Shown here: one piece after another, positions 18,060 through 28,400 of the stretch
Position numbering within the stretch: the first letter of the stretch is position 1
Layout of the letters: each line of letters opens with the position of its first letter
NCBI RefSeq assembly: GCF_900109995.1
Contig: NZ_FOCB01000003.1
Coordinates: 186,001-250,000 of the forward strand
Length of the DNA stretch: 64,000 nt
Direction of reading: 5' to 3'
Origin: Pseudomonas sp. ok272
GTDB taxonomy: Bacteria > Pseudomonadota > Gammaproteobacteria > Pseudomonadales > Pseudomonadaceae
Notes under the pieces: model-generated
Database searches by the model: none
What the model was told of the DNA's origin: nothing
Seen by the model: the letters and a program-made list of their open reading frames with translations, nothing else
Program-made: the position numbers and the translations under genes

Positions 18060-19052
18060 ATGCTGCACTCGCACCTGACCACCCTCAACGCCGTGTCGCT
18101 GGTGCTCAACGCCTTCAAGGCCGAGGGCTTGTCCAGCGACGCCGTACTGGCCGGCAGCGGCATCAGCGCAGCGGACCTGGGACGCGCCGACACCCGCATC
18201 ACCACCAGCCAGGAAATGCTGGTCTGCGCCAATGCCGTGGCCTTGCGCCACGACATTGGCCTGGAATTGGGACGGCGCATGCACGTGTCGTCCTACGGCA
18301 TGCTCGGGTATGCCCTACTCACCAGTGCCACCTTAGGTGACGCCCTGCGCATGGCGATGCATTACCCGGCGCTGCTGGGCACCCTGTTTGAACTGAGCCT
18401 TGAACCCGACGGCGAGCGCGTCTGGTTCACCGCCGATGGCTATCGGGAGAGCCCCGCACTGGCACCGTTCAACGTCGAGTTCTGCCTGGTCTCACTGAAA
18501 GTCATCTGCCAGGACCTGCTCGGCCACCCCCTGCCCTTGCTCGGTGCACGCTTCGAACACCCAGCGCCCGATTACCAAGCGCGCTACGCCGAACACTTCG
18601 CCTGCCCCTTGCAGTTCGACGCCCCGGCCAACGCCTTTGCCTTCGACCAACGCTGGCTGGAACACCCCCTGCCGCTGGCCGACACCATCACCCACCAGGC
18701 GATGGCCGAGCGCTGCCGCAAACAGAACCTCGAATTCACCGGGCGCCAGGCCTGGCTAGGCCGCATCCGCCAACTGCTGGCCGCACAACTGAGTGCCGCG
18801 CCCGGCCTGGAAGGACTGGCCGAACAACTGAACTGCTCGGCACGCACCCTGCGCCGACACCTCAAAGACCTGGGCAGCAGCTACCAGGAACTGCTCGACG
18901 AACTGCGCTTCGAACGGGCCAAGCAAATGCTGTGCGAAGACCAACTGCCCATTTACCGCATCGCCGAAGCCCTGGGCTTCAGCGAGACCGCGAGCTTCCG
19001 CCACGCCTTCGTACGCTGGAGCGGCGTGGCACCGAGCCAGTTTCGACCTTGA
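18060..19052 (+). CDS. AraC-family transcriptional regulator (OruR/ArgR-like layout)
   Basis: This 330-residue regulator has an N-terminal ~190-residue ligand-binding domain of the 'Arabinose_bd' type (VLNAFKAEGLSSDAVLAGSGI..., SSYGMLGYALLTSATLGDAL) and a C-terminal double helix-turn-helix (residues ~235-330, with LAEQLNCSARTLRRHLKDLG and IAEALGFSETASFRHAFVRWSG). The overall layout is that of OruR-type regulators. It follows the asparaginase gene by 66 bases and may be cotranscribed with it; its target and inducer are unknown. Confidence 0.88.
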   Translation: MLHSHLTTLNAVSLVLNAFKAEGLSSDAVLAGSGISAADLGRADTRITTSQEMLVCANAVALRHDIGLELGRRMHVSSYGMLGYALLTSATLGDALRMAMHYPALLGTLFELSLEPDGERVWFTADGYRESPALAPFNVEFCLVSLKVICQDLLGHPLPLLGARFEHPAPDYQARYAEHFACPLQFDAPANAFAFDQRWLEHPLPLADTITHQAMAERCRKQNLEFTGRQAWLGRIRQLLAAQLSAAPGLEGLAEQLNCSARTLRRHLKDLGSSYQELLDELRFERAKQMLCEDQLPIYRIAEALGFSETASFRHAFVRWSGVAPSQFRP

Positions 19053-19073
19053 CCCCCCGCGAGCCTGGACAAC

Positions 19074-19106
19074 CGCCTTCGCCGGCAAGCCGGTCTCGCT
19101 GCCACA
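19074..19106. repeat. Single REP of the GCCGGCAAGCCGGTCTCGC class
   Basis: CGCCTTCGCCGGCAAGCCGG followed by TCTCGCTGCCAC is a REP subclass, also seen near 30307-30336 and 37016-37043. Confidence 0.7.
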
Positions 19107-19146
19107 GTGGGTCGGGGTACACCTGAAAAATCAGATCGGCTGGTCG

Positions 19147-19180
19147 GCCGCCTTCGCGAGCGGGCTCGCTCCCACCCTGG
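19147..19180. repeat. Single REP, part of a repeat shared with 7384 and 34135
   Basis: GGCCGCCTTCGCGAGCGGGC plus CTCGCTCCCACC. The flanking GTACACC and GCGAACACACATCC sequences recur near 34050 and 34140. Confidence 0.75.
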
Positions 19181-19218
19181 TCCACGGCGAACACACATCC
19201 GGGGAGCCGCTCAATTCC

Positions 19219-19452
19219 TTGTAGGCGCGAGGCTTGCCCGCGAAGGTGGCAAGCCTGACGACATCGATGTTGAATGGGGCAAGCCTTAATGCCAGTCAGT
19301 TAAGCGAAACCCACGTGGGAGCGAGCCTGCTCGCGATAGCAGTAGGTCAGTCAACGGAGATGTTGGCTGTGTTGCCGTCTTCGCGAGCAGGCTCGCTCCC
19401 ACAGGTTTGGCGCCTTAACTGACTGGCATTAGGGCAAGCCTCGCGCCTACGG
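19219..19452. repeat. REP pair of the CGAGGCTTGCCCGCGAAGG class, interrupted by a MITE
   Basis: The left half (GCGCGAGGCTTGCCCGCGAA) and right half (GGGCAAGCCTCGCGCCTACG) form an inverted REP pair. The 145-bp element at 19287-19431 splits it. The same outer repeat, with downstream tail GATGGCGGTGACGAGCGGCA, occurs at 34169-34465. Confidence 0.85.
19287..19431. mobile_element. 145-bp MITE carrying a REP pair, copy A
   Basis: The element begins TAATGCCAGTCAGTTAAG and ends with the exact inverse, giving 18-bp perfect terminal inverted repeats. Inside are two inverted REP units. It is flanked by a 10-bp direct repeat, GGGCAAGCCT (19277-19286 and 19432-19441), taken to be the target-site duplication. 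A second copy at 34191-34335 differs at one base by eye. It has no coding capacity, so a transposase must act in trans. Confidence 0.85.
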
Positions 19453-19672
19453 GCTCAACCCAGATTCCTGCTCGCGATGGCGGTGACGAGCGGCATGGCT
19501 AAGACACAGTTTTTGGATTGGGGTACACCCGCCAGCATCCGCCCTCACAGGGCCAATTACGGACACACACACTGGCCCTATCGATCCCCTTTTGGCCTTT
19601 CCCGACATTCTCCGAATCGCCCCACCCCGCAAAACTGTGCACACCCGAATCAGCCCTGCGGAGAACAACAAC

Positions 19673-20704
<1,032 letters not shown>

Positions 20705-20839
20705 GCCGCTGCACCCTGGGCAGGCGCGCCGATCCACGCCCTGCCCTATTTAACTACCACCTCCCCCCTTCCTCGGCTCATTACCTTGGCCTGTGCAACG
20801 GTGCCTCTGACTGGCATCGATCACGGCAAGGAGCAGCCC

Positions 20840-23800
20840 ATGAGCCACCCACCGGCAACACCGGATACCGCCCAAACCACCCAGCCCCTGCTGGAGAAAG
20901 CCCTGCTCACCCGTCTCAAGGACGAAGGGCCCAGCCTGCATGAAGTCGCCACCCACCTGCTGCGCGCAGAACTGGCAAACCGCTACCCCGACCTGAACAT
21001 CGACCCCGACAGCACATTCGTCATCACACCGGCCTGGAGTTTTGCCGATGACGAACTGACCCTGGAGGACATCCACGTCGAGTCCCTGAGCCGGATCCTG
21101 ATGCGCCAAAGCCGGGATGCCTCACTCGCCAATTACCTGGAGGGCGAACACTTCCTGACCCAGGACCCTGACGCCGAGCCGACGGTGCACCTGGAAGTCA
21201 GCATCGAGGCGATTGCGCAGCTGCTCAATGACTTGGCGCCACTGCTGTTCGTCGCGTTCAAGGAGCAGCAACTGGCCTTCTGGAACACCAGCGACGGCCA
21301 CTTGCCACGCTGGCAGACGTTCGCCGACAGCCTGCAAAAAGCCCTGGACGTCCAACACGTCAGCGGCTGGGATGCCGATCAGTGCGCCATCGCCCGTGCC
21401 GTCAGTGCGTATCCCGACAAACCCGAACGCCTGGCCCGGCAACCGGACATGGCCGCCATCCAGGTGTGCCTGATCGACATCGACACCCCGAACGAAACGG
21501 TGCTCAAGCATGAGCTGTGGATCGGCAGCGTGGTGCTGCACGGACGCTATAAAGAACGCGACAGCCTGTTGATGTACTCCGTCGAGTACGGCTATGAGGC
21601 CTTCGACTCGCTGCAGGCCCTGGGCACGGCCATACGCCCGCGCCTACCTGCTGCGATTGCCGCACAGGCGTTTTCATGGCGGCTGATCGAGCCCGCAGGG
21701 CACTTTTTCGATCACATGGCCTGGGCCATGATCAACACCCAATTGCTGGCCATCGAGGCCCTCAACCGACCCGCGTCGTCCGCGCACCTGCCACACGCCG
21801 AGCCCCCGCACAGCCCCCACGAGGCGGCGATCAGTGATCGCGAACAAACCCGCCTGAACCAGTTGGAAGGCTCGATCCCCGACTGGCTGCTCCGCGCCTC
21901 AAGCCATGAGCTGAGCGCCTACAGCCAGCACTTGGTTGAACTAAGCACCTTGCGTGAGCAAACCCCGGATGATCTGTTCAGCCTTCCACCGATCAAAGCC
22001 TTCGCCCAGAAAAAAATGCGCGAGGCCATCATCGTCGACCGAACCCTGGCCGCGGTCGCCTCGCTGCCGCTCGACGAGTTGCGCATTACCCTGACCGACA
22101 GCTTCACCGCCGGCGCGTTCACCCTACCCAACCCCTTCGAGCATCACACCCAGACCCTTGGCGAGTTTGCCCTGAGCAATTCGCCGCCCTATCTGGCGAG
22201 CGTCAGTTTCAAGCACGGGCAAACCGTTCCCGACTGGCTGACGGTGCGCTACCTGACAACGATCGCCGAACGGGTGGACATCGGCAGGGTTTACCCGCAA
22301 CTGATCAAGCGCCGAATGGTCGACGACCCGGACCAGGCGCCCCGGCAAAAGCAGTTCTACATCAAGCAACTGCGCGCGTTGCTGCCGTTGCTGGCGCTGG
22401 AATGCAAAGTCAGGCAACGGGGGCATGTCGATGAGGTCGGCTATCGCTACATCAACGAACTGGTCGACCCGACACCGGCCAGCCGTGAGCCCATCGTGAT
22501 CCGCCCCCTGACCTTGCGCCCGCAGCACCGGCTCAGCAGCCACGGCGATAACGTCCTCAACATGTTCATCATTGGCCCGCGCAACCCCCAAGACGGTCCA
22601 TGCCTGCTCTATCGGCCGCTGCTGGAACCCCCGCTGCAGCAGTTCCCCTCCATGCAGAACCTGCTCTACGCCATGCACCAGCCGGGCGAACTGCGCGACT
22701 CGATCCTGGCATGGCTGCCCAACCGGGCGCTGAGCTTCAACTACGCGCAATACTTGCTGCCCATCGGCCTGCCGTCACCCTGGCTGGCGCTGCAACCGCT
22801 GGCCGAACCCCTGAACCTGCTGGAGTGGGCCGGCACCCTGGAGTTTTCGAGCACGGAGCTGACCGGTGATATTTTCGCCGCGCTGTATGCCACCAATACC
22901 CAGGCCATGATCGAACTGGCCGACCGCCAATCACAGTCCAACGCCCAGCGGCGCTGGGCGCTGTTGGAGGACAGCGGCTGGGCGGTCTTCAACGTGGCGT
23001 CGAACTTCCTCAATGGCTACGCCGGGGCGGCCGTGTGGGCCTGGCAAGTGTTCAATGACCTGCAGCAGGCGCTGGACGCCCATGAGCAAGGACAAAGCCC
23101 GATTCAATGGGAGCGACTGGGCGATGTCCTGATGGCGCTGGCCATCTTCATCACCCATCACGCCAATCAGCGGCGCAAGACCGGATCCCCCCAGCCGCTG
23201 ACCAGCCCTGTCCGTACTCGGCCGAGCCCCGAGCCCGTGGCCCTGGCCACCCACCTGCGCCCCACCCTCAGCGCCGATGCGCCCGGCGTAATCCCCCACG
23301 GCCAGCACGCCGCCATCGCCACCGAAGGTTGCGTGCCGCGGCGCAGCCCCGCCCAGTTGGCCAGCTACCTGGACACCCTCAAGGTCGCGGCCCCGGACGA
23401 TCCGGCGTTGACCGTGGATCCGCAGCATTCGCCGCCGTTGTACCAACTGCACGACAAAACCTATGCGCAGGCGGCCGACCGTTGGTTCGAAGTGGTTCAA
23501 GACGAAGACGAAAACATCCTGGTGCTCAATCCTCAACATCCATCGCGCCTCGGGCCGCGCCTGGCCAGTACCCGCGACCAGACGTGGCGCGTGGACACCA
23601 GCCTGCGTTTGCTCGGGGCTGGCACCAGCTTGAAAAGCCAACTGAAAACCTCGCGCCGGGCCAGAGTCCAGCGCCGCCTGGAACTGGCGCAACAACTGAG
23701 CGAATTAAAAACCCGGGAAACCCGCTTGAAGGATGAGTTGGGCACGCTGTACGGCCCCACCAGGACCGGCGAGAACCCATCGCCCTCGGAGCGCGACCTG

Positions 23801-25387
23801 CAGCAGTGCCAAGACAAGACCCAGGAGCTCATCAGCCTGTTTGAACAGGCACTGACGCGGATCAACGAGTGGCGCGACGTCGGGGGAACGGCCGGGTATG
23901 TGCAAGAGTTGTTGCGCTTGAACGCCGAACAACAACGGCACATCAACCTGTGGATCTCGATCACCCAACTCAGCTACACGGCCGTCATGAAACGTATCGA
24001 GCTAAGCTGGCAGGATGAATCGCCAGCCGCCCACCAGGCCTTGCTGGACGACATCGCGCTCAGTAACCAGCTGGGCCACGCCATGCTCGGCAAACTGGCC
24101 CAACTCAACGTACTGCAGGGCAAACTGACCGACATCGGCGCCAGTGGGCTGGTGGCCTCGACCCACCTGAAGGCCTCGGCACCGCGCTTCACCCAGTGGG
24201 ATGTGAAAACCAACGAAATCTCCATCGCCTATGAACTGTGCATCCACGAACAAGCCGCGCAAGACATGGAACAGGCGCGACTGGCCGTCAGCCACGTCGT
24301 GCATCGCGCGGCATTGGCCAGCAGGGACATGGCGCAGATGGTGCGCGCGGCGCCCGGTGAACTGGCGCCACAAGATCAAATCGAGCAATTGATCCAAATC
24401 ATCGATGACTACAGCAGCATCAGCCAGCAGATCGATGAGTTACCGGTGGACTACCCGGAACGGGTTCACCCCGAACCGCTGGCACGCGTGAAAACCCTGG
24501 TCGGGGAGTTTCAGCACCTGGCACAAACCACCCTCGACAGCCTGCTGGTCCGCACGGTCTCTACCACTTCGGCCACGGCGGGCCCCGCCAGGCCCCGGCC
24601 GAGCATCAAGATCGTCAAGACCCGCCCCCGCGAACAGCCCAGGAAAGCCTCCGACACCCCCGATCAAGCGCCGCTGACGCTGATCCAATCCAAGGCAACG
24701 CGCACCTCGCCGCCTTCCGATGACCCGACCCAAGTCATTAACGCCGCCCTGGAGTTGAACCTGGACAGCAACGGCTTTATCCGTCGCACGAAACAAGACG
24801 CCCAGCGCCCCAAACGCGTACCGGCGGACATGCAGGATATTTTCGACCAACAAGCGCAGCGCCTGGAGCAAACCGCCAGTGCCCTCGACACGCTCGCCAT
24901 CCAGCTGTCGAAGACTGACGCTCCCCTGCCCGTGGCCACCTTGCCCACCGAGCTGCGCGAAGACGCTGCCCGGATGCGCCGCGAAGGCATCCGCACCCGG
25001 GCCATGATGCTCAAGGCCCGTAAGCCGCGCCAGAGCGACTTGCAGTGGATGATCGACAACGGCCAGGTCCGGGTGATCCGCAACGATGCCGGCAGAATCA
25101 AGACCCAGCAACAGCAGGACTACTTCCAGGAGTACCTGATCCTCGACACCGCCCACCACGACCAACCCTTGTGGCTGGCCCACTTCCACTATCCGAGCCT
25201 CAAGACCCCGGCCCAGCGCTTCAGCGCCGCCCACCTGAAAATCGCCGACCAGCACCTCAACCCACTCCCCCCTGACGTCCAGTTGGCGCTGACGACCCGT
25301 ACGTCCCTGGACAATCGATTGCGCAAGCTCAGCGATCCACTGCTGCTGGCCGTGTTCCTGAAACTTGAGCGCCCCACCTCCGACTAA
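20840..25387 (+). CDS. Giant DUF6543/dermonecrotic-toxin-like protein, first of tandem pair
   Basis: This 1,515-residue protein is of the large Pseudomonas DUF6543 ('dermonecrotic toxin domain') type. Seen in order: an N-terminal domain (residues ~15-300, with YLEGEHFLTQ); the DUF6543 core from ~344 (SIPDWLLRASSHELSAYSQH) through ~586 (GPCLLYRPLLEPP); a hydrophobic stretch ~712-743; a 'WYxVGxRWFEV'-like module ~867 (YQLHDKTYAQAADRWFEVV); a helical region ~930-1240; and a C-terminal module ~1400-1475 (LWLAHFHYPSLKTPAQRFSA). No signal peptide is visible. The ATG at 20840 has AAGGAG six bases upstream. Toxin activity is unproven; no catalytic motif or immunity gene was recognised. The next gene is a full-length paralog 20 bases away. 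Confidence 0.8.
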   Translation: MSHPPATPDTAQTTQPLLEKALLTRLKDEGPSLHEVATHLLRAELANRYPDLNIDPDSTFVITPAWSFADDELTLEDIHVESLSRILMRQSRDASLANYLEGEHFLTQDPDAEPTVHLEVSIEAIAQLLNDLAPLLFVAFKEQQLAFWNTSDGHLPRWQTFADSLQKALDVQHVSGWDADQCAIARAVSAYPDKPERLARQPDMAAIQVCLIDIDTPNETVLKHELWIGSVVLHGRYKERDSLLMYSVEYGYEAFDSLQALGTAIRPRLPAAIAAQAFSWRLIEPAGHFFDHMAWAMINTQLLAIEALNRPASSAHLPHAEPPHSPHEAAISDREQTRLNQLEGSIPDWLLRASSHELSAYSQHLVELSTLREQTPDDLFSLPPIKAFAQKKMREAIIVDRTLAAVASLPLDELRITLTDSFTAGAFTLPNPFEHHTQTLGEFALSNSPPYLASVSFKHGQTVPDWLTVRYLTTIAERVDIGRVYPQLIKRRMVDDPDQAPRQKQFYIKQLRALLPLLALECKVRQRGHVDEVGYRYINELVDPTPASREPIVIRPLTLRPQHRLSSHGDNVLNMFIIGPRNPQDGPCLLYRPLLEPPLQQFPSMQNLLYAMHQPGELRDSILAWLPNRALSFNYAQYLLPIGLPSPWLALQPLAEPLNLLEWAGTLEFSSTELTGDIFAALYATNTQAMIELADRQSQSNAQRRWALLEDSGWAVFNVASNFLNGYAGAAVWAWQVFNDLQQALDAHEQGQSPIQWERLGDVLMALAIFITHHANQRRKTGSPQPLTSPVRTRPSPEPVALATHLRPTLSADAPGVIPHGQHAAIATEGCVPRRSPAQLASYLDTLKVAAPDDPALTVDPQHSPPLYQLHDKTYAQAADRWFEVVQDEDENILVLNPQHPSRLGPRLASTRDQTWRVDTSLRLLGAGTSLKSQLKTSRRARVQRRLELAQQLSELKTRETRLKDELGTLYGPTRTGENPSPSERDLQQCQDKTQELISLFEQALTRINEWRDVGGTAGYVQELLRLNAEQQRHINLWISITQLSYTAVMKRIELSWQDESPAAHQALLDDIALSNQLGHAMLGKLAQLNVLQGKLTDIGASGLVASTHLKASAPRFTQWDVKTNEISIAYELCIHEQAAQDMEQARLAVSHVVHRAALASRDMAQMVRAAPGELAPQDQIEQLIQIIDDYSSISQQIDELPVDYPERVHPEPLARVKTLVGEFQHLAQTTLDSLLVRTVSTTSATAGPARPRPSIKIVKTRPREQPRKASDTPDQAPLTLIQSKATRTSPPSDDPTQVINAALELNLDSNGFIRRTKQDAQRPKRVPADMQDIFDQQAQRLEQTASALDTLAIQLSKTDAPLPVATLPTELREDAARMRREGIRTRAMMLKARKPRQSDLQWMIDNGQVRVIRNDAGRIKTQQQQDYFQEYLILDTAHHDQPLWLAHFHYPSLKTPAQRFSAAHLKIADQHLNPLPPDVQLALTTRTSLDNRLRKLSDPLLLAVFLKLERPTSD

Positions 25388-25407
25388 CCCCTGCAAAGGA
25401 ATTGCAC

Positions 25408-28400
25408 ATGCCTAATGACTCGGCTGTTAACTCGCTCCCTGATGACACCCAGTACCCTGCCAGCACCTACGCACTGCTGACGCAACTGACCACCGGTCCG
25501 ACCAGCCGGGAAGTCGCCGCCACCACCCTGCGCTCGGCCCTCAAGGAGCTGTACCCGACGCTGGACATCGACCCGGACCAGGCGATGGTCGTCACCCCGG
25601 GCTGGCGCATCGACGGCGACCTGATCCGACCCGCCCCGGCACGCTACGAGTCGCTGACCTCGGTCCTGGCCCGCCAGGCGTTGTCGCCCCAGCCGGTGAT
25701 CTACCTCGACGGCGAACACTTCCTCACCCAGCAGCCAGATGCCCAGCCCGTCGTTCACCTGCCGGTGGACATCACGGCCATCGCGCGCCTGATCAACGAG
25801 CTGTCCGAGCTGTTGTCCGAGGCCTTCGAGGAGCAGCAACTCGACTACTGGAACGCCTCCAATGCCGACACCGGCCCACGCTGGCAAACGCTCTCCCAGT
25901 CGCTGCGCAAGGTGTGGGACGTCACCTCGGTCGAGGGTTGGGACGAGCACGATTGCGCCATTGCCAGGGCGCTGTTCCAATTCCCCGAGGCGGCGACGCG
26001 TCCGGGGCTGGCGCCCTACACCGTGCGCGCCTACCTGATCGACATCGATACCCTGCGCCGCGACATCTTCACGCACGTGGGCTTCGCGGACATCGCCGTG
26101 GTCATCGGTGAACACGACCAGCAACAACGCATCCTGACCTACTCGCTGGTCAACGGTTACGAGAAGTTCGAGTCCCTGGCACAGCTCGGCGCAACGATGC
26201 CCGAGCGCTTCAACCAGGCCCCCCATGACATGACGGTGCAATGGCGACTGTTCGAGCCGGGCGGGGATTTTTTCGACAGCCTGGCCACCACCCTGATCAG
26301 CCTGCAACTCGACGCGATTGCGTCCACCGGTTCTGCCGAGCTTGAGGACCCCGCCACCCCCAGCACGTCCACACCGACCATTGCCCACGTGCTACCGGTA
26401 ATCGAAGACCTGAGCGATCACACCCTGTCACACATCCAGGAGATTCATCAGCGCCTTCCCGAGTGGCTGATCGCTGGCAGCGACCTCGACATCGCCACCT
26501 ACAGCCGCTACGTGATCGAGCTGGCCAATCTGCACACCCAGCATCAAGGCCAGTCCTTTCGTGACGGCATCGCGCCGATTCGTGACTACGCCCGTGAGCA
26601 ACTGCACAACCGCCTGCAGGCCCAGCCCAATGGCGCCAGGCTGAACCTGGACCAGGTCGAGGTCGTCATCGAGAGCCCGGTGGTCTGGGGCACGTTTGTC
26701 CAACCCGGCGCGACCGACATCACCCGGCGCAGCCTGATCGACCTGGCGCTGGAAAACCTCACCGGCCTGCCGACCGGCCAGGCCAGCGTGCTCTACAACG
26801 GTGGTCCGGCCCCCGAGTGGCTGACCTACAGCTACCTCAAGACGTTGATCGAAAGCCTCGACATCGGCGCGCACTACCCGGCCCTGATCAAACGGCAGTT
26901 GCTCGATGACCCGGTACAGTCCGCGTCCCGCCAACAGCTCTACAGCGATCACTTGCGCGTGCAACTGCCCTTGCTGGCCCTGCAATTGAAGGTCCAGCGA
27001 CAGGCGGGTCTCAGCCAACAGGGCTACCGCTATGTCGCCGCGGCGATGCAACCCCAGGCCCATCAGCGCTACGTCGAGGGACAGGAGATCGTCGTGCGAC
27101 GCCTGGCGTTCATCCCGACCTTGCGCCCCGGCCATGAGCAGGATGTGGTCGCCAACATGTTCGTGATCGGCCCCAAGGATTCCAGCCAAGGGCCATGCCT
27201 GCTGTATCGGCCCCTGCTGGAACCGGTGCTGACGCAGTTCCCGTCCCGGCAAAACCTGCTCTACGCGATCAAACACCAGCGCGAACTGCGCGAATCGGTC
27301 CTCGCCTGGCTGCCTGAAGGGGCACAGTTCAACTACGCGCAGTACGTCCTCCCCAACAAACTGCCGTCGCCCTGGACGCTGACCCAGGCATTGGTCGACA
27401 GCCAGACCCTGCTGTACATGAGCGGCCCCATCACCCTCAGCGATGAGCAACTGGGCAGTGAACTCCTGGCCACGTTGTTCAAGGACAACGCCAATGCCAT
27501 GGTCGAACTGGCGACCCGCCAATCGGTGTCCAACGCGCAGAAGCGCTGGACGAGCTTGCGGCGCGCCGGCTGGCAGATCTTCAACGTCGCCTTGCCCTTC
27601 ATGGGCCGCACGGTCGGGATCGCCGCCTGGATCTGGCAGATCATGGACGACCTGCAAACCGTCGAGCAGGCCCAGGACGTGGCTGACGAGCCCATGCAAT
27701 GGACGGCCCAGGTCAACCTGCTGCTCGACCTGGGCATGGCGCTGATCCTGCACCTGGCCCTGCGCCAGCCGCGACGGCAAGCGTCGAGGAAACCGCAGGA
27801 GATCCTCTCCACGCCATTGATCCCATTGCCGGAAAAGCCTGTACCGGTGCCCAAAAACACCACCGTGAGGCAAACGTCGAACATCGTCGGCAGCGAACTC
27901 CCGGTGACGCATCAAGGCGCCCTGCTCACCCACGGCGCACTCAACCGCACGCCCGCCAGCCTGGGCGCCACCCTGGACCGCTTCAAGACCGCCAAACCCG
28001 CCGGGCTGGACGAGCCCAGCCAACAACCCGGCCCTCACCGGCACCTCTACGCCCTTGAAGGCAAATGGTATGCGCCGGTGGGCGAGCGCTGGTTCGAAGT
28101 GAAGGTCGATGACAATGACCACGTCGTCATCGTCGACCCCCTCAATCACGCACGCACCGGCCCCGTGCTGGTGCGAAACCTGGCGGGCTCATGGTTTGTC
28201 GATACCCGCCTGCACCTGCGTGGTGGCGGCTTCAGAAACCGCAGGCGAGCCGCCCAGCAGGCAAAACCTTCACGCATCGAAACCCTCAGAAAAGGCCTCA
28301 GTGCATTCGATGCCAACGAACTGAGCGGGCTGGTGGATGTACGCCAGGCCCACAGCGAGATAGGCAACACCCCGGGGCCCTCCACCAACCTGCGACGGGA

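Noticed and set aside
19074..19457. Clustered short palindromic repeats that might look like a CRISPR array
   Set aside because: The units are inverted REP sequences with irregular spacing and nested elements, not regularly spaced direct repeats with unique spacers, and no cas gene is present.
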